A stretch of 64,000 bases of DNA from the NCBI RefSeq assembly GCF_900182695.1, contig NZ_FXTK01000008.1, forward strand, positions 1-64,000. The letters are read 5' to 3'. Below the pieces are notes generated by a model. It was not told the origin of the DNA. It worked only from the letters and a program-made list of their open reading frames with translations, and did no database searches. Of the stretch, positions 8,539 through 18,145 are shown piece after piece. This DNA comes from Paracoccus laeviglucosivorans (GTDB lineage Bacteria > Pseudomonadota > Alphaproteobacteria > Rhodobacterales > Rhodobacteraceae). The translations under genes were made by a program, and so were the position numbers. The first letter of the stretch is position 1. Each line of letters begins with the position of its first letter.

Positions 8539-9957
8539 ATGTCCAGCTTTCCCGAATTTGCCGATCCGTCCGCCGATGCATTGCCCCTGTGGCTGGTGCG
8601 ACCGGGCGAAAATGGGCCAGACCTGCCCACCCTGCCCGCAAAGGTCGGGCTGATCGGCAATGCCTGGGCCGCGGCACAGGGCTTTACCGGGCGCGCGGGG
8701 CAATTGTGCCTGTTGCCTTCGGTGTCAGGCGCGGTCGGCGGGGCACTGTTCGGCATCGGCCCCGCCCCCGCGCCGGGCGAACGGCCTGCGCGCGAACGCT
8801 TTTTGCTGGCCCGCGCCGCCGAGGCACTGCCCAAGGCAAACTGGCGCATCGTCACCAATCCCGAAGGGTTCGACCTGACGCAGGCGGCACTTGGCTGGCT
8901 TTTCGCGCAATACCGCTTTGACCGCTATAAAAAGGGCGATGCCCCGATGGCCCGGCTGGTTTGTCCCGAAAGTGTGGACGGCCCGCGTCTGGTCGCTATG
9001 GCCGCAGGTGAATTTCTGGCCCGCGACCTGATTAACACCCCCGCCTCGGACATGGGGCCGGCGGATCTTGAGGCAGCGGCGCGCGATCTGGCGACCCGTC
9101 ACGGCGCGCAGATTTCGGTCATCGCGGGCGATGACCTGATCGCGCAGAATTTCCCCATGATCCACGCCGTGGGCCGCGCGGGCGCGCAGCCGCCGCGTCT
9201 GCTGGACCTGCGCTTTCCCGGCGAAGGGCCCAAGCTGACGCTGGTCGGCAAGGGCGTCTGCTTTGACACGGGCGGTCTGGACATCAAGCCGCCCGCCTCG
9301 ATGGGGCTGATGAAAAAGGACATGGGGGGCGCGGCCAATGTGCTGGGTCTGGCCGAAACGCTGGCCCGGCTGGGCCTGACCAGTGGGATGCAGCTTCGCG
9401 TGCTGATCCCGGCGGTGGAAAACGCGATTTCCGCCAGTGCTTTCCGTCCCGGCGACGTGCTGACCAGCCGCAAGGGCCTGACGGTCGAGGTAAACAACAC
9501 CGATGCCGAAGGGCGTCTGGTTCTGGCCGACGCGCTGGCCTTGGCCGATGATGAGGCGCCGGACCTGCTGATCTCGATGGCGACGCTGACGGGCGCGGCC
9601 CGCGTTGCGCTGGGGCCGGAACTGCCGCCGTTCTTCTGTGATGATGACGGCGTGGCGGCCAGCCTGCAAAACGCGGGCAGGGACAATGCCGATCCGATCT
9701 GGCGCCTGCCGTTCTGGGAACCCTATGAGACGATGATCGAACCTGCCATCGCCGATCTGGACAACGCCCCCAGCGGCGGCTTTGCGGGCGCGATCACGGC
9801 GGCGCTATTTCTGCGCCGCTTCAGCGAAAGTGCGCGGCATTACGTCCATTTCGATATCTATGGCTGGCAACCCTCGGCCGCGCCGGGACGCCCCAAGGGT
9901 GGCGCGGGTCAGGGGATGCGCGCCATCTTGCACGCCCTGCCGGAGATTTTGGGATGA
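8539..9957 (+). CDS. M17 leucyl aminopeptidase family protein
   Basis: A 472-residue cytosolic metallo-aminopeptidase. The M17 signature NNTDAEGRLVLADAL begins at about residue 319, and the upstream metal/catalytic lysine segment is GKGVCFDTGGLDIKP. A catalytic dinuclear zinc or manganese site is expected. The N-terminal domain is shorter and less PepA-like than in E. coli PepA, so this is the PepB/leucyl aminopeptidase-like branch. It overlaps the NlpC/P60 gene by 4 bp (ATGA), so the peptidase and the cell-wall hydrolase are made together. A role in using or recycling peptides is likely. Confidence 0.92.
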   Translation: MSSFPEFADPSADALPLWLVRPGENGPDLPTLPAKVGLIGNAWAAAQGFTGRAGQLCLLPSVSGAVGGALFGIGPAPAPGERPARERFLLARAAEALPKANWRIVTNPEGFDLTQAALGWLFAQYRFDRYKKGDAPMARLVCPESVDGPRLVAMAAGEFLARDLINTPASDMGPADLEAAARDLATRHGAQISVIAGDDLIAQNFPMIHAVGRAGAQPPRLLDLRFPGEGPKLTLVGKGVCFDTGGLDIKPPASMGLMKKDMGGAANVLGLAETLARLGLTSGMQLRVLIPAVENAISASAFRPGDVLTSRKGLTVEVNNTDAEGRLVLADALALADDEAPDLLISMATLTGAARVALGPELPPFFCDDDGVAASLQNAGRDNADPIWRLPFWEPYETMIEPAIADLDNAPSGGFAGAITAALFLRRFSESARHYVHFDIYGWQPSAAPGRPKGGAGQGMRAILHALPEILG

Positions 9958-10796
9958 CTTCGGACCGACGCCTGACGCCTGCCACCGACCGGATTGCGCT
10001 GGACCGTTTGCAAGGCAGCCTGCCGCGCCCCGCCTATACGCCGGGCAAGCCCGCGCGGCTTACCGCGCCGCTTGCGGATCTGTGCTGTGCGCCCGGCGGT
10101 GCCCGCGACCGGCAGGTGAATTTCGGCGCGGACCTGCTGGTCATCGACGAACATGACGGGTGGAGCTTCGTGCAGGCGCAGGCCGATGGTTATTGCGGCT
10201 GGCTGCACAGTACGGCCCTTGGCTCACCCGAAGCCGCGATCACCCATCGCATCGGCGTGTCTGCGACCCATATCTATCCCGAACCCGACATGAAGACGTC
10301 CCAGACGGGCAGCCTGTCCCTTGGGGCGCGTCTTTCGGTCGTGGCGATGCAGAATGGCTTTGCCCGTCTGGCGCAGGGCGGCTGGGTTCCCGCGCAGCAC
10401 ATCACCGACCGCCCCGCCGATGATCCGGCGGCGGTCGCGCTGACGCTGATCGGCACGCCCTATCTTTGGGGCGGCAACAGCCGGTCGGGGATCGATTGCT
10501 CGGGACTGGCACAGGGGTCGCTGATGGCGTGCGGCATCGCCTGCCCCGGTGACAGCGACATGCAGGAACGCGCCTTTCCTGCGGTCGATGAAATCCGCCG
10601 GAATGATCTGCTGTTCTGGCGCGGCCATGTCGCCATCGCGCTGGATGACAGGCAGATGATCCATGCGACGGCATTCACCATGAATGTCGTGATAGAACCC
10701 ATCGCCGACGCCGTTGCCCGGATCCAGGCGGCGGGACAGGGCGCGTATCTGGGCGTGCGCCGTCCCGACCCTGCCCGCCGCAGCGCATTTCCCTGA
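9954..10796 (+). CDS. NlpC/P60-family cysteine peptidase with SH3 domains
   Basis: A 280-residue protein. The N-terminal half contains bacterial SH3-like repeats (about residues 60-145). The C-terminal NlpC/P60 domain has the catalytic triad Cys182 (in GIDCSGL), His225 (in RGHVAIALD) and His237 (in MIHATAF). Such enzymes cut gamma-D-glutamyl-diaminopimelate bonds in peptidoglycan peptides. No signal peptide is visible, so it probably works in the cytoplasm on recycled muropeptides. That fits its overlap with the aminopeptidase gene, which could finish the released peptides. Confidence 0.9.
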   Translation: MTSDRRLTPATDRIALDRLQGSLPRPAYTPGKPARLTAPLADLCCAPGGARDRQVNFGADLLVIDEHDGWSFVQAQADGYCGWLHSTALGSPEAAITHRIGVSATHIYPEPDMKTSQTGSLSLGARLSVVAMQNGFARLAQGGWVPAQHITDRPADDPAAVALTLIGTPYLWGGNSRSGIDCSGLAQGSLMACGIACPGDSDMQERAFPAVDEIRRNDLLFWRGHVAIALDDRQMIHATAFTMNVVIEPIADAVARIQAAGQGAYLGVRRPDPARRSAFP

Positions 10797-10807
10797 AAGG
10801 CTTTGCC

Positions 10808-11860
10808 ATGCATCTTTGGGTCCGCGCCGAACACCGCCCGAACGAACGCCGCGTGGGGATCACGCCCGACGGACTGCGCGACCTGATCGCGCGCGGGTTC
10901 CGCGTCACGGTCGAAGAAAGCCCGCATCGCATCCTGCCTTTGGCCGATTTCGCCGCTGCGGGGGCGGAAACCGCGCCGCAGGGCAGCTGGCCCGACGCGC
11001 CGCGCGATGCGATCATCTTTGGCCTCAAGGAACTGCCCGAAGATGGGACGCCCCTGCCCCATCGCCACATCATGTTCGGCCACGCCTATAAGGGGCAGGC
11101 GGCAGGACCGGAGCTGCTGCGCCGTTTCCGCGACGGTGGCGGCGCGCTTTACGATCTGGAATACCTGACCGAGCCGAACGGACGCCGCCTTGCCGCCTTT
11201 GGTTACTGGGCGGGATTTGCGGGCGCGGCAGTGTCGCTGAAAGCATGGGCCGCGCAGCAGGCGGGCGGGGTCTGCGGCCCTGTTGACAGCTTTGCCACGC
11301 AAGCGGCCATGACCGATGCACTGCGCGCCGAACTGGACGCGACGGGCAAGGCACGCCCGCGTGCCATCGTCATCGGCGCGCTGGGTCGCGTGGGGTCTGG
11401 CGCGTCGGACCTGCTGACCCAGATGGGCGTCGCCGTCACCAAATGGGATATGGCCCAGACGGCCAGCGGCGGCCCCTTTCCGCAGATTTTACGGCATGAT
11501 CTGTTCATCAACTGCATTCTGGCCCAGCCCGGTGCGCCGGTCTTCGTCGGCCCCGATGCGCTGGGTGCGGGTCGCGCGCTGACGGTGATCGGCGATGTGG
11601 CCTGCGATCCGACCAGCGATTTCAACCCCGTTCCGGTCTATGACCGCGCGACCGACTGGGCGCAGCCCGTGCTGCGCGTGGCGGATACCCCGGTGCTGGA
11701 TGTCATGGCGATCGACAACCTGCCTTCGCTGCTGCCTTTGGAAAGTTCGCAGGATTTCGCGCGGCAATTGCTGCCGGTGCTGGCCGAGCTTGACCGGATC
11801 GAGGCGGGCGCTTGGGGTCGCGCCGGTGCGCTGTTTCGCGATCACGTGGCCCGCATCTGA
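10808..11860 (+). CDS. Saccharopine dehydrogenase (NAD+, L-lysine-forming) family, Lys1-type
   Basis: A 350-residue dehydrogenase of the alanine dehydrogenase/transhydrogenase fold. Family features include the N-terminal VRAEHRPNERRVGITPDG, the HIMFGHAYKGQ region and a Rossmann segment IVIGALGRVGSGASDLL. Fungal Lys1 interconverts saccharopine with lysine and 2-oxoglutarate. In bacteria that make lysine via diaminopimelate, homologues may work in lysine breakdown or on related opines. No partner lysine gene is present in the window, so the substrate is not established. It starts 12 bp after the NlpC/P60 gene in an apparent three-gene operon. Confidence 0.85.
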   Translation: MHLWVRAEHRPNERRVGITPDGLRDLIARGFRVTVEESPHRILPLADFAAAGAETAPQGSWPDAPRDAIIFGLKELPEDGTPLPHRHIMFGHAYKGQAAGPELLRRFRDGGGALYDLEYLTEPNGRRLAAFGYWAGFAGAAVSLKAWAAQQAGGVCGPVDSFATQAAMTDALRAELDATGKARPRAIVIGALGRVGSGASDLLTQMGVAVTKWDMAQTASGGPFPQILRHDLFINCILAQPGAPVFVGPDALGAGRALTVIGDVACDPTSDFNPVPVYDRATDWAQPVLRVADTPVLDVMAIDNLPSLLPLESSQDFARQLLPVLAELDRIEAGAWGRAGALFRDHVARI

Positions 11861-11937
11861 CGGAAATGTCAGGGAACGCGGCCCGACCAACGCCGGTTGA
11901 GTGTCCGCCATATCCCTGCAACCGACGGAAAGTGACC

Positions 11938-13110
11938 ATGAAGCCTGTCCCCACGCTCGCCCTTCTCGCCACTCTTGCCGCCGTGCCTGCGCTGGCGCAG
12001 GACGCCCCGCCGAACGCCCCGAACCAGCAGCCTGCCTTTGATGGCCAGACCCGCGCGCCCGCGCTGTCGGATGTGCAGGTTCAGCAGCAGACCGTGATCT
12101 CGGGGCTGGAAAACCCTTGGGGGATGGCGCTGCTGCCCGATGGCGGCTGGCTGATCACCGAAAAGCCGGGGCGGATGCGGCTGTTCCAGAACGGTCAGTT
12201 GTCCGAGCCGCTGACCGGCCTGCCAGACGTCGATGCCCGCGGCCAAGGCGGCCTTCTGGACGTGGCCGTCGCCGATGATTTCGCCCAGACCCGCCGCGTC
12301 TGGTTCAGCTTTGCCGAACCTCGCGATGGCGGCAAGAACGCCACCGCTGTCGCCACCGGCACGCTGTCGCAGGACGGCACCGCGATCGAGGGCGCTAAGG
12401 TCATTTTCCAGCAGCAGCCCGCATGGGATTCGGACAAGCATTACGGCTCGCGTCTGGTATTCGACAATGACGGCATGTTGTTCGTCACGACCGGAGAGCG
12501 GTCGAACATGGATTCGCGGCCCTTGGCGCAGGATGTGAACACCCATATGGGCAAGGTGCTGCGCATCGACCCCGAAACCGGGCGCGGCCTGTCCACCAAT
12601 CCCTTTGCCAATGGCGGCGGTCAGCCCGAAATCTGGTCATGGGGCCACCGCAACCTGCAATCCGCCGCGCTGGACAGTCAGGGACGGTTGTGGACGGTGG
12701 AGCATGGCGCGAAAGGCGGGGATGAGCTGAACCGCCCGGAATCGGGCAAGAACTACGGCTGGCCCACCATCACCTATGGCGTGGAATACAGCGGCAAGAC
12801 CATCGGACAAGGCCTGACCGCGGCCGAGGGGATGGAGCAGCCGGTCTATTACTGGGATCCCGTCATCGCCCCCAGCGGCATGGCGTTCTATGAAGGCGAG
12901 ATGTTCCCCGAAATGCGCGGCGATGCGCTGATCGGCGGGCTGAAATCCAGTTCCGTTGTGCGGCTCAAGATGGAGGGCGACCGCGTTGCGGGCCAGCAGC
13001 ATCTGGCCGAAGGCATCGGACGGGTGCGGGACGTGGCCGTGGCCCCGGACGGCGCGATCATGGTGCTGACCGATGCGCGCGACGGGGCGCTGGTCCGGCT
13101 GTCGCGTTAA
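11938..13110 (+). CDS. PQQ-dependent soluble aldose sugar dehydrogenase (YliI-like)
   Basis: A 390-residue periplasmic six-bladed beta-propeller quinoprotein. A signal peptide ends at ALAQD after about 21 residues. The family pattern is visible as GLENPWGMALLPDG, GQGGLLDVAV, the active-site His in DKHYGSRL, and GHRNLQSAALD followed by EHGAKGGDELN. These enzymes oxidise aldoses to lactones with PQQ. The start at 11938 follows ACGGAAAG and places the signal peptide at the N-terminus. The gene is convergent with a DUF3775 gene, sharing 4 bp. No PQQ biosynthesis genes are in the window. Confidence 0.9.
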   Translation: MKPVPTLALLATLAAVPALAQDAPPNAPNQQPAFDGQTRAPALSDVQVQQQTVISGLENPWGMALLPDGGWLITEKPGRMRLFQNGQLSEPLTGLPDVDARGQGGLLDVAVADDFAQTRRVWFSFAEPRDGGKNATAVATGTLSQDGTAIEGAKVIFQQQPAWDSDKHYGSRLVFDNDGMLFVTTGERSNMDSRPLAQDVNTHMGKVLRIDPETGRGLSTNPFANGGGQPEIWSWGHRNLQSAALDSQGRLWTVEHGAKGGDELNRPESGKNYGWPTITYGVEYSGKTIGQGLTAAEGMEQPVYYWDPVIAPSGMAFYEGEMFPEMRGDALIGGLKSSSVVRLKMEGDRVAGQQHLAEGIGRVRDVAVAPDGAIMVLTDARDGALVRLSR

Positions 13111-13478
13111 ACGGGGCGCTGCAGGTCGTCCTCGGCGGCTTCGGGTGACAGGCCAAGCGCCTCCATCCCGGCCTCAAGATAGTCGGCAAGCTGCGGTTCG
13201 CCCATCAGATAGCTTTCGGTGGGAGCGCGGCTTTCGGCCTTGGCGGTGCGGATCGCCTCGGCCAGTTCATCGGCTGCAAAGGTATCGCGACCGATCCACA
13301 TGACCGCGACAAGGCTGGCCTTTTCATCGTCGTTCAGCGCGGCGATGAATTCGGACAGTTCGGTTTCCGTCCCGTGACCGGTGCGCTGGCCGCTATGGGC
13401 CCAAGCGTTGACGCCGCTGTCGTATTCCCGCGCACGGATGATGACATGGGCGATCTTGTCCGGTGTTATTTCCAGCAT
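13107..13478 (-). CDS. DUF3775-domain protein
   Basis: A 123-residue cytoplasmic protein matching the DUF3775 family in length and in its NDDEKASLVAVMWIGRD and TFAADELAEAI segments. The function of the family is unknown. No signal peptide, membrane segment or cysteine pair is visible; it is acidic and helical. It begins with ATG at 13478 after AGGAGGTGCC. It is convergent with the aldose dehydrogenase and lies upstream of mutL on the opposite side of a short gap. Confidence 0.8.
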   Translation of the reverse strand: MLEITPDKIAHVIIRAREYDSGVNAWAHSGQRTGHGTETELSEFIAALNDDEKASLVAVMWIGRDTFAADELAEAIRTAKAESRAPTESYLMGEPQLADYLEAGMEALGLSPEAAEDDLQRPV

Positions 13479-13521
13479 GGGGCACCTCCTGCTGGCAGTG
13501 TCGCGCCACAGGCAGCAGGCG

Positions 13522-15318
13522 TCAACGCCCGAACAGGCGTTCGATATCGCTCAGCTTCAGCTCGATCCAGGTCGGGCGACCGTGGTTGCACTGGCCCGAT
13601 TTCGGCGTCCGCTCCATCTCGCGCAGCAGCGCGTTCATTTCGTCCCCGTTCATCCGGCGACCCGACCGGACCGAGCCGTGGCAGGCCATCGACGACAGCA
13701 CCGCATCGACCCGCGCCCGCAGCCGGTCCGAGGTGCCCTGGTCGGCCAGATCGTCCAGAATGTCGCGGATCAGGCGCGGGGCGTCGATGCGCTTGATCAG
13801 CGCCGGAACCTCGCGCACCGCCACCGCGCCGCCGCCAAAGGGTTCGATGACCAGCCCTAAAGCGGCCAGTTCATCGGCAATCGACAGGATGCGCGTGGCG
13901 TCGGCATCGGACAGTTCGACGATTTCAGGGATCAGCAGGGCTTGGGTCGCTATGCCATTCGCGTCGGCCTGCGCTTTCAGGCGTTCATAGACCAGACGTT
14001 CATGCGCGGCGTGCTGATCGACAATGACGATGCCGGTCGCGGTCTGGGCGATGATCCAGTTTTCATGCAGCTGCGCACGGGCTGCACCCAGCGGCGCATC
14101 CGGTTCCGGCGTCATGGGTTCGGGTTCCACCCGCGCCGTCGGCGCTTCGGCAAAGCCCATAGGCGCCTGCAGGGCAAGGCTGGCACTGATCGCCGCGCCC
14201 GAGGGACGGTAATCGGCCTGATAGCTGCGGACAGGCTCAACCCGCGCTACATCCAGCGCCGCCGTGGCAACCGTGGACGATGATCGATGCCCTGCCCCCG
14301 CCAGCGCATGACGCAGGGCGGATACGACCAGTCCACGTGCCACATCGGGTTCGCGGAACCGCACCTCGGCCTTGGCGGGATGGACGTTGACGTCAACGCA
14401 ATGCGGATCGCAGGTGACGAACAGCACCGCCGCCGGATGTCGCCCGGACGCCAGCACATCCATATATCCCGCCCGCAAAGCGCCCGTCAGCAGCTTGTCC
14501 CGCACCGGACGACCGTTGACGAACAGATGCTGCGCCACCGCCGCACCGCGCGAATAGGTGGGCAGTGCGGCAAATCCGGTCAGGCTGATGTCATCGCGCG
14601 TGGCGTCGATGGGCAGGGCGTTTTCGATGAAATCCCGCCCCATGACGCGACCCAGCCGGGTTTGCAGCGCACCGAACAATTCGCCCTGTTCGGCATCGGC
14701 GCGAAACAGCACGCGGCCCTCGTCTTCGTCGGTCAGGGTGAAGCCCACGAAGGGCTCGGCCATGGCAAGGCGGCGGATGACATCGACCACGGCCTGCGTC
14801 TCGGCCCGGTCGCTGCGCAGGAATTTCAGCCGCGCGGGTGTGGCAAAGAACAGATCGCGAAGCTCGACCACGGTGCCGCGATTGCCAGCGGCGGGCTTGA
14901 CCGCGCCCAGCTTGCCGCCGGTAACTGTCAGTTGCGCCGCGTCGAACCCCTGCGCGCGGCTGGTCAGGGTCAGGCGCCCCACGGCGCCAAGGCTAGGCAA
15001 AGCCTCGCCGCGGAAACCAAAGCTGCGGATGTCCAGCAGATCGCTGCCGTCGATTTTCGACGTGGCGTGGCGCGACAAGGCCAGCGGCAGATCCTCGGCC
15101 GTCATGCCGCAACCGTCATCGCTGACGCGGATCAGCGCCTTCCCGCCCTTGGCAATCGCCACGTCAATGCGGCTGGCCCCGGCATCCAGCGCGTTTTCCA
15201 CCAGTTCCTTGACGGCGGATGCCGGACGTTCGACCACCTCGCCCGCCGCGATGCGGTTGGCGGCGGCTTCGTCCAATTGCCGGATGGTGGGGCGCATGTT
15301 GGGGGCATGTGAGTTCAT
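13522..15318 (-). CDS. mutL: DNA mismatch repair protein MutL
   Basis: About 598 residues. The N-terminal GHKL ATPase carries [14 protein letters not shown], the ATP-lid Asn in [18 protein letters not shown], and the HATSK and GFRGEAL motifs. The C-terminal dimerisation domain ends near residue 598 and contains [13 protein letters not shown] and QCNHGRPT, found in MutL C-termini. MutL couples MutS mismatch recognition to strand removal. The start is uncertain: ATG 15318 adds seven residues before a second ATG at 15297, and neither has a well-spaced ribosome-binding site. A perfect 10-bp stem-loop covers both (15300-15325). Confidence 0.94.
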   Translation of the reverse strand: MNSHAPNMRPTIRQLDEAAANRIAAGEVVERPASAVKELVENALDAGASRIDVAIAKGGKALIRVSDDGCGMTAEDLPLALSRHATSKIDGSDLLDIRSFGFRGEALPSLGAVGRLTLTSRAQGFDAAQLTVTGGKLGAVKPAAGNRGTVVELRDLFFATPARLKFLRSDRAETQAVVDVIRRLAMAEPFVGFTLTDEDEGRVLFRADAEQGELFGALQTRLGRVMGRDFIENALPIDATRDDISLTGFAALPTYSRGAAVAQHLFVNGRPVRDKLLTGALRAGYMDVLASGRHPAAVLFVTCDPHCVDVNVHPAKAEVRFREPDVARGLVVSALRHALAGAGHRSSSTVATAALDVARVEPVRSYQADYRPSGAAISASLALQAPMGFAEAPTARVEPEPMTPEPDAPLGAARAQLHENWIIAQTATGIVIVDQHAAHERLVYERLKAQADANGIATQALLIPEIVELSDADATRILSIADELAALGLVIEPFGGGAVAVREVPALIKRIDAPRLIRDILDDLADQGTSDRLRARVDAVLSSMACHGSVRSGRRMNGDEMNALLREMERTPKSGQCNHGRPTWIELKLSDIERLFGR

Positions 15319-15325
15319 GCCCCCA
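15300..15325 (-). promoter_or_regulatory. Perfect stem-loop over the mutL start codons
   Basis: TGGGGGCATG (15300-15309) and CATGCCCCCA (15316-15325) form a 10-bp perfect stem with a 6-nt loop. On the minus-strand transcript the arm bases include the ATG at 15318 and sit three bases before the ATG at 15297. It lies just downstream of the M16 stop codon. It may throttle mutL translation or mark the end of the upstream message; no T-tract follows. Confidence 0.55.
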
Positions 15326-15337
15326 GATTTAGCAGTT

Positions 15338-16651
15338 TCAGTTCGTCGCGTCGATGCCTTCGGGGCGACCGACCAGCACGAAACGGATCTGGTCCGAATG
15401 CAGCAGCCGCTGCGAGACGCGCTGCACATCCGCCGCCGTCACCGCCTCGATCTTCGAATTGCGGGTGTTGACGTAATCGGCGGGCAGGCCGATCAGCTGC
15501 ATCCCGGCGAGAATGCTGGCAATCTTGCCATTGCCGTCGAAGCGAAGGGGATATTCGCCCGTCAGATAGGTCTTGGCGTCGGTCAGTTCCTTGTCCGTCA
15601 CGCCGTCCTTGGCAAAGCGGTCCCATTCGCTGCGGATCAGACCCACGGCCTCGGCCACCTTTTCATTGGCGCTGGCCATGCCGCCCTGCCAGGTTTCGCC
15701 GTAAACGCCGTTCGACAGGCCCGTGGCCACGCCATAGGTCAGGCCGCGCTTTTCGCGGATCTGGTCCATCAGGCGCGACGAAAAGCCGCCGCCGCCAAGG
15801 ATGTGATCGGCGACGAAGGCCGCGAAATAATCGGGATCGTCCATCGGCAGGCCGGGCTGGGCGAAGCTGACCACGGTTTGCGGGCTGTCCCAGTCGATGA
15901 CCGAAACACCGCCCTTAAGCTGAAGCGTCGCGGGCTGCGGCAGGGGTGCGCTGCCGGTCGCAGGCAGACCGCCCAGAACATCGTCCAGCAGCTTGCCCAG
16001 ATCTTCGGCATTGATGTCGCCCGATGCCGCGACAAATACGCGGTCGCGGGCCAGCACCCGGTTCTTGGCGTCGATCAGATCGTCGCGGGTAAGCTGCCCC
16101 ACCGATTCCGCCGTGCCGTTGATCGATGTGGCATAGGGATGATCGCCCCAGGCCAGCTTGGCCAGTTCCTTGGAGGCGATGGATTGCGGATCGGTCGCCT
16201 CGGAGCGGATCACGGATTGGACCTGTGCGCGCACCCGCTCGACCGCATCTTGGTCGAAACGCGGGTCGGTCAGCGCCTGACGCAGCAGGTCTGCCGCCTG
16301 ATCGCGGTTTTCGGTCAGCGCACGGGCGCTGACGACCAGCGCATCGTCGCTGACATCGAACCGGGCCATGGCACCAAGGCTTTCCACGCCCTCGGCAAAC
16401 TGGACCGAGTTCATGTCGCCCGACCCCTCCTCCAGAAGCGCGGTCATCAGATTGATCGCGCCGCGCTTGTCGGGCGCATCCAGACTGGCTCCGCCCTTGA
16501 ACATCAGCGTCATGGCGGTGAAGGGGATCGAATGATCCTCGACCAGCCAGGCCTTGATCCCCCCCGGAGAGGTGATCTGCTGAATGTCGATGGCACGGGC
16601 CGGAAGCGCCGCCAGCGCGACGAAAACGAAAGTGGCAAAAGCGCGGATCAT
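15338..16651 (-). CDS. M16-family protein, non-catalytic (PqqL/beta-type) subunit
   Basis: A 437-residue M16 homologue with a signal peptide (about 20 residues, cleavage near ARA). The N-terminal domain lacks the HxxEH zinc motif: the corresponding stretch reads [10 protein letters not shown]. The C-terminal domain keeps the substrate-side Arg/Tyr pair in [14 protein letters not shown]. It overlaps the upstream active M16 gene by 4 bp (ATGA). In this family an active and an inactive subunit commonly form a heterodimeric periplasmic protease, so the two proteins probably work together. The substrate is unknown. Confidence 0.9.
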   Translation of the reverse strand: MIRAFATFVFVALAALPARAIDIQQITSPGGIKAWLVEDHSIPFTAMTLMFKGGASLDAPDKRGAINLMTALLEEGSGDMNSVQFAEGVESLGAMARFDVSDDALVVSARALTENRDQAADLLRQALTDPRFDQDAVERVRAQVQSVIRSEATDPQSIASKELAKLAWGDHPYATSINGTAESVGQLTRDDLIDAKNRVLARDRVFVAASGDINAEDLGKLLDDVLGGLPATGSAPLPQPATLQLKGGVSVIDWDSPQTVVSFAQPGLPMDDPDYFAAFVADHILGGGGFSSRLMDQIREKRGLTYGVATGLSNGVYGETWQGGMASANEKVAEAVGLIRSEWDRFAKDGVTDKELTDAKTYLTGEYPLRFDGNGKIASILAGMQLIGLPADYVNTRNSKIEAVTAADVQRVSQRLLHSDQIRFVLVGRPEGIDATN

Positions 16652-18036
16652 TCGACTTCCCCCGGTTGGGCCGAGACGGGTTGGGCTGTGGCACCCGGTT
16701 GCGGCGCGCCTTCGGGCAGCAGCCAGCCGGTAACGCTGGCGCGGCTGTCCAGCACCAGCTTGGCCGCGGCGCGAATATCGTCAGCGGTGACGGCGCCCAG
16801 AATATCGGGCCAGTCATTCACATCCTCGATCGTCAGGCCGATGGACAGGCCCTGTCCATAGTCATAGGCGCGGCCATGCGCCGAATCCTGGGCATAGACG
16901 CGGGCGGCCTGGATCTGGGTCTTCACCCGCTCAAGCTGCGCCGCGTCGGGACCGTCGGTCAGGAATTTCTGCAAGGCCGCGTCCAGCGCCGCTTCGGCAT
17001 CGGCATTGCTGACACCCGGCGCGGGCACCATCGAGATGCCGAAGGTGGTCGGATCGACCGAAAGCCCGTCATAACCCGCATCGACGTAAAGCGCCTTGCC
17101 GGTCAGCACCAGATCGCGCGCCAGAACCGAGGTCTGCGCCGAACCGGCCAGCAGTTCCGCCAGCACCGACAGCGCTGCTGCGGTCTTTTGGTCGCCCGCA
17201 TTGCGTTCGGGGGCAAGCGTGGTGCGGATCATCACCGGCTGCGCCACGCGCGGGTCCGAACGCTCCATCCGGCGGGCGGAACGTTGTTCGGGTTCTTGCG
17301 GGCGCGCCTTGCGGGTGGCATCCGGCTTGGCGGGGATGGGGCCGTAATACTGCTCGGCCAGTTCCTTGGCCTTTTCGGGTGTCACATCGCCCGCGATGAT
17401 CAGCACCGCGTCATTCGGCGCATAATGCGCATCATACCACGCAATCGCGTCGTCGCGGGTCAGCCCCTCCATTTCCTGCCGCCAGCCGATCACCGGACGG
17501 CCATAGGGGTGGTTGTAGAACTGCACCGCGCTGCGTTCTTCGGAAAACTGCGCGGACGGATCGCTGTCGGTGCGCTGAGAGCGTTCTTCCAGCACGACCT
17601 GCCGTTCGGCCTTCCAGTCATCCTCGCCGATCTTCAGATTCTGCATCCGGTCGGCTTCCATCTCCATGACCAATGGCAGGCGGTCCGCCGCGATGCGCTG
17701 GAAATAGGCAGTGTAGTCATAGCTGGTAAAGGCATTGTCCATGCCGCCATTCGCCGTCACGGTCTTGGACAGCTCGCCCGGTCCCAGCTTGTCGGTGCCC
17801 TTGAACATCAGGTGTTCAAGGTAATGCGCGATGCCCGACTTTCCGGGCATCTCATCGGCGGAACCGATCTTGTACCAGACCATCTGGACGACGACCGGGG
17901 CGCGATGATCCTCGATCACCACGGCCTCGAGCCCGTTATCCAGTTTGAAGTGACTGATACCTTTCGGCATTTCGGCCAGCGCGGGGGTCGCGGCCAGCGC
18001 CAGCGCAAAGGGCGCAAGGCGGACAAGCATTTTCAT
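16648..18036 (-). CDS. M16-family zinc metallopeptidase, catalytic subunit
   Basis: A 462-residue insulinase/pitrilysin-type peptidase with a signal peptide (about 21 residues, ending ALA). The inverted zinc motif H71-YL-E74-H75 is present in GIAHYLEHLMFKG, and a downstream glutamate-rich helix (around EERSQRTDSDPSAQFSEE) supplies the third ligand. A periplasmic location is predicted. The start at 18036 is chosen because it puts the signal peptide at the N-terminus; an ATG two codons on (18030) is also possible. It is paired with the inactive partner downstream. Confidence 0.92.
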   Translation of the reverse strand: MKMLVRLAPFALALAATPALAEMPKGISHFKLDNGLEAVVIEDHRAPVVVQMVWYKIGSADEMPGKSGIAHYLEHLMFKGTDKLGPGELSKTVTANGGMDNAFTSYDYTAYFQRIAADRLPLVMEMEADRMQNLKIGEDDWKAERQVVLEERSQRTDSDPSAQFSEERSAVQFYNHPYGRPVIGWRQEMEGLTRDDAIAWYDAHYAPNDAVLIIAGDVTPEKAKELAEQYYGPIPAKPDATRKARPQEPEQRSARRMERSDPRVAQPVMIRTTLAPERNAGDQKTAAALSVLAELLAGSAQTSVLARDLVLTGKALYVDAGYDGLSVDPTTFGISMVPAPGVSNADAEAALDAALQKFLTDGPDAAQLERVKTQIQAARVYAQDSAHGRAYDYGQGLSIGLTIEDVNDWPDILGAVTADDIRAAAKLVLDSRASVTGWLLPEGAPQPGATAQPVSAQPGEVE

Positions 18037-18145
18037 GGGCAGGCTCCGGTTCCGGGTCGCGCCAAGACCTTGGCCCGGCCCGCGCGGGTGCGCAAGCCTG
18101 CCGTCCGTCATCTAAGCGTGATCGCCGCGCGAGAGGGAGCGGTGC

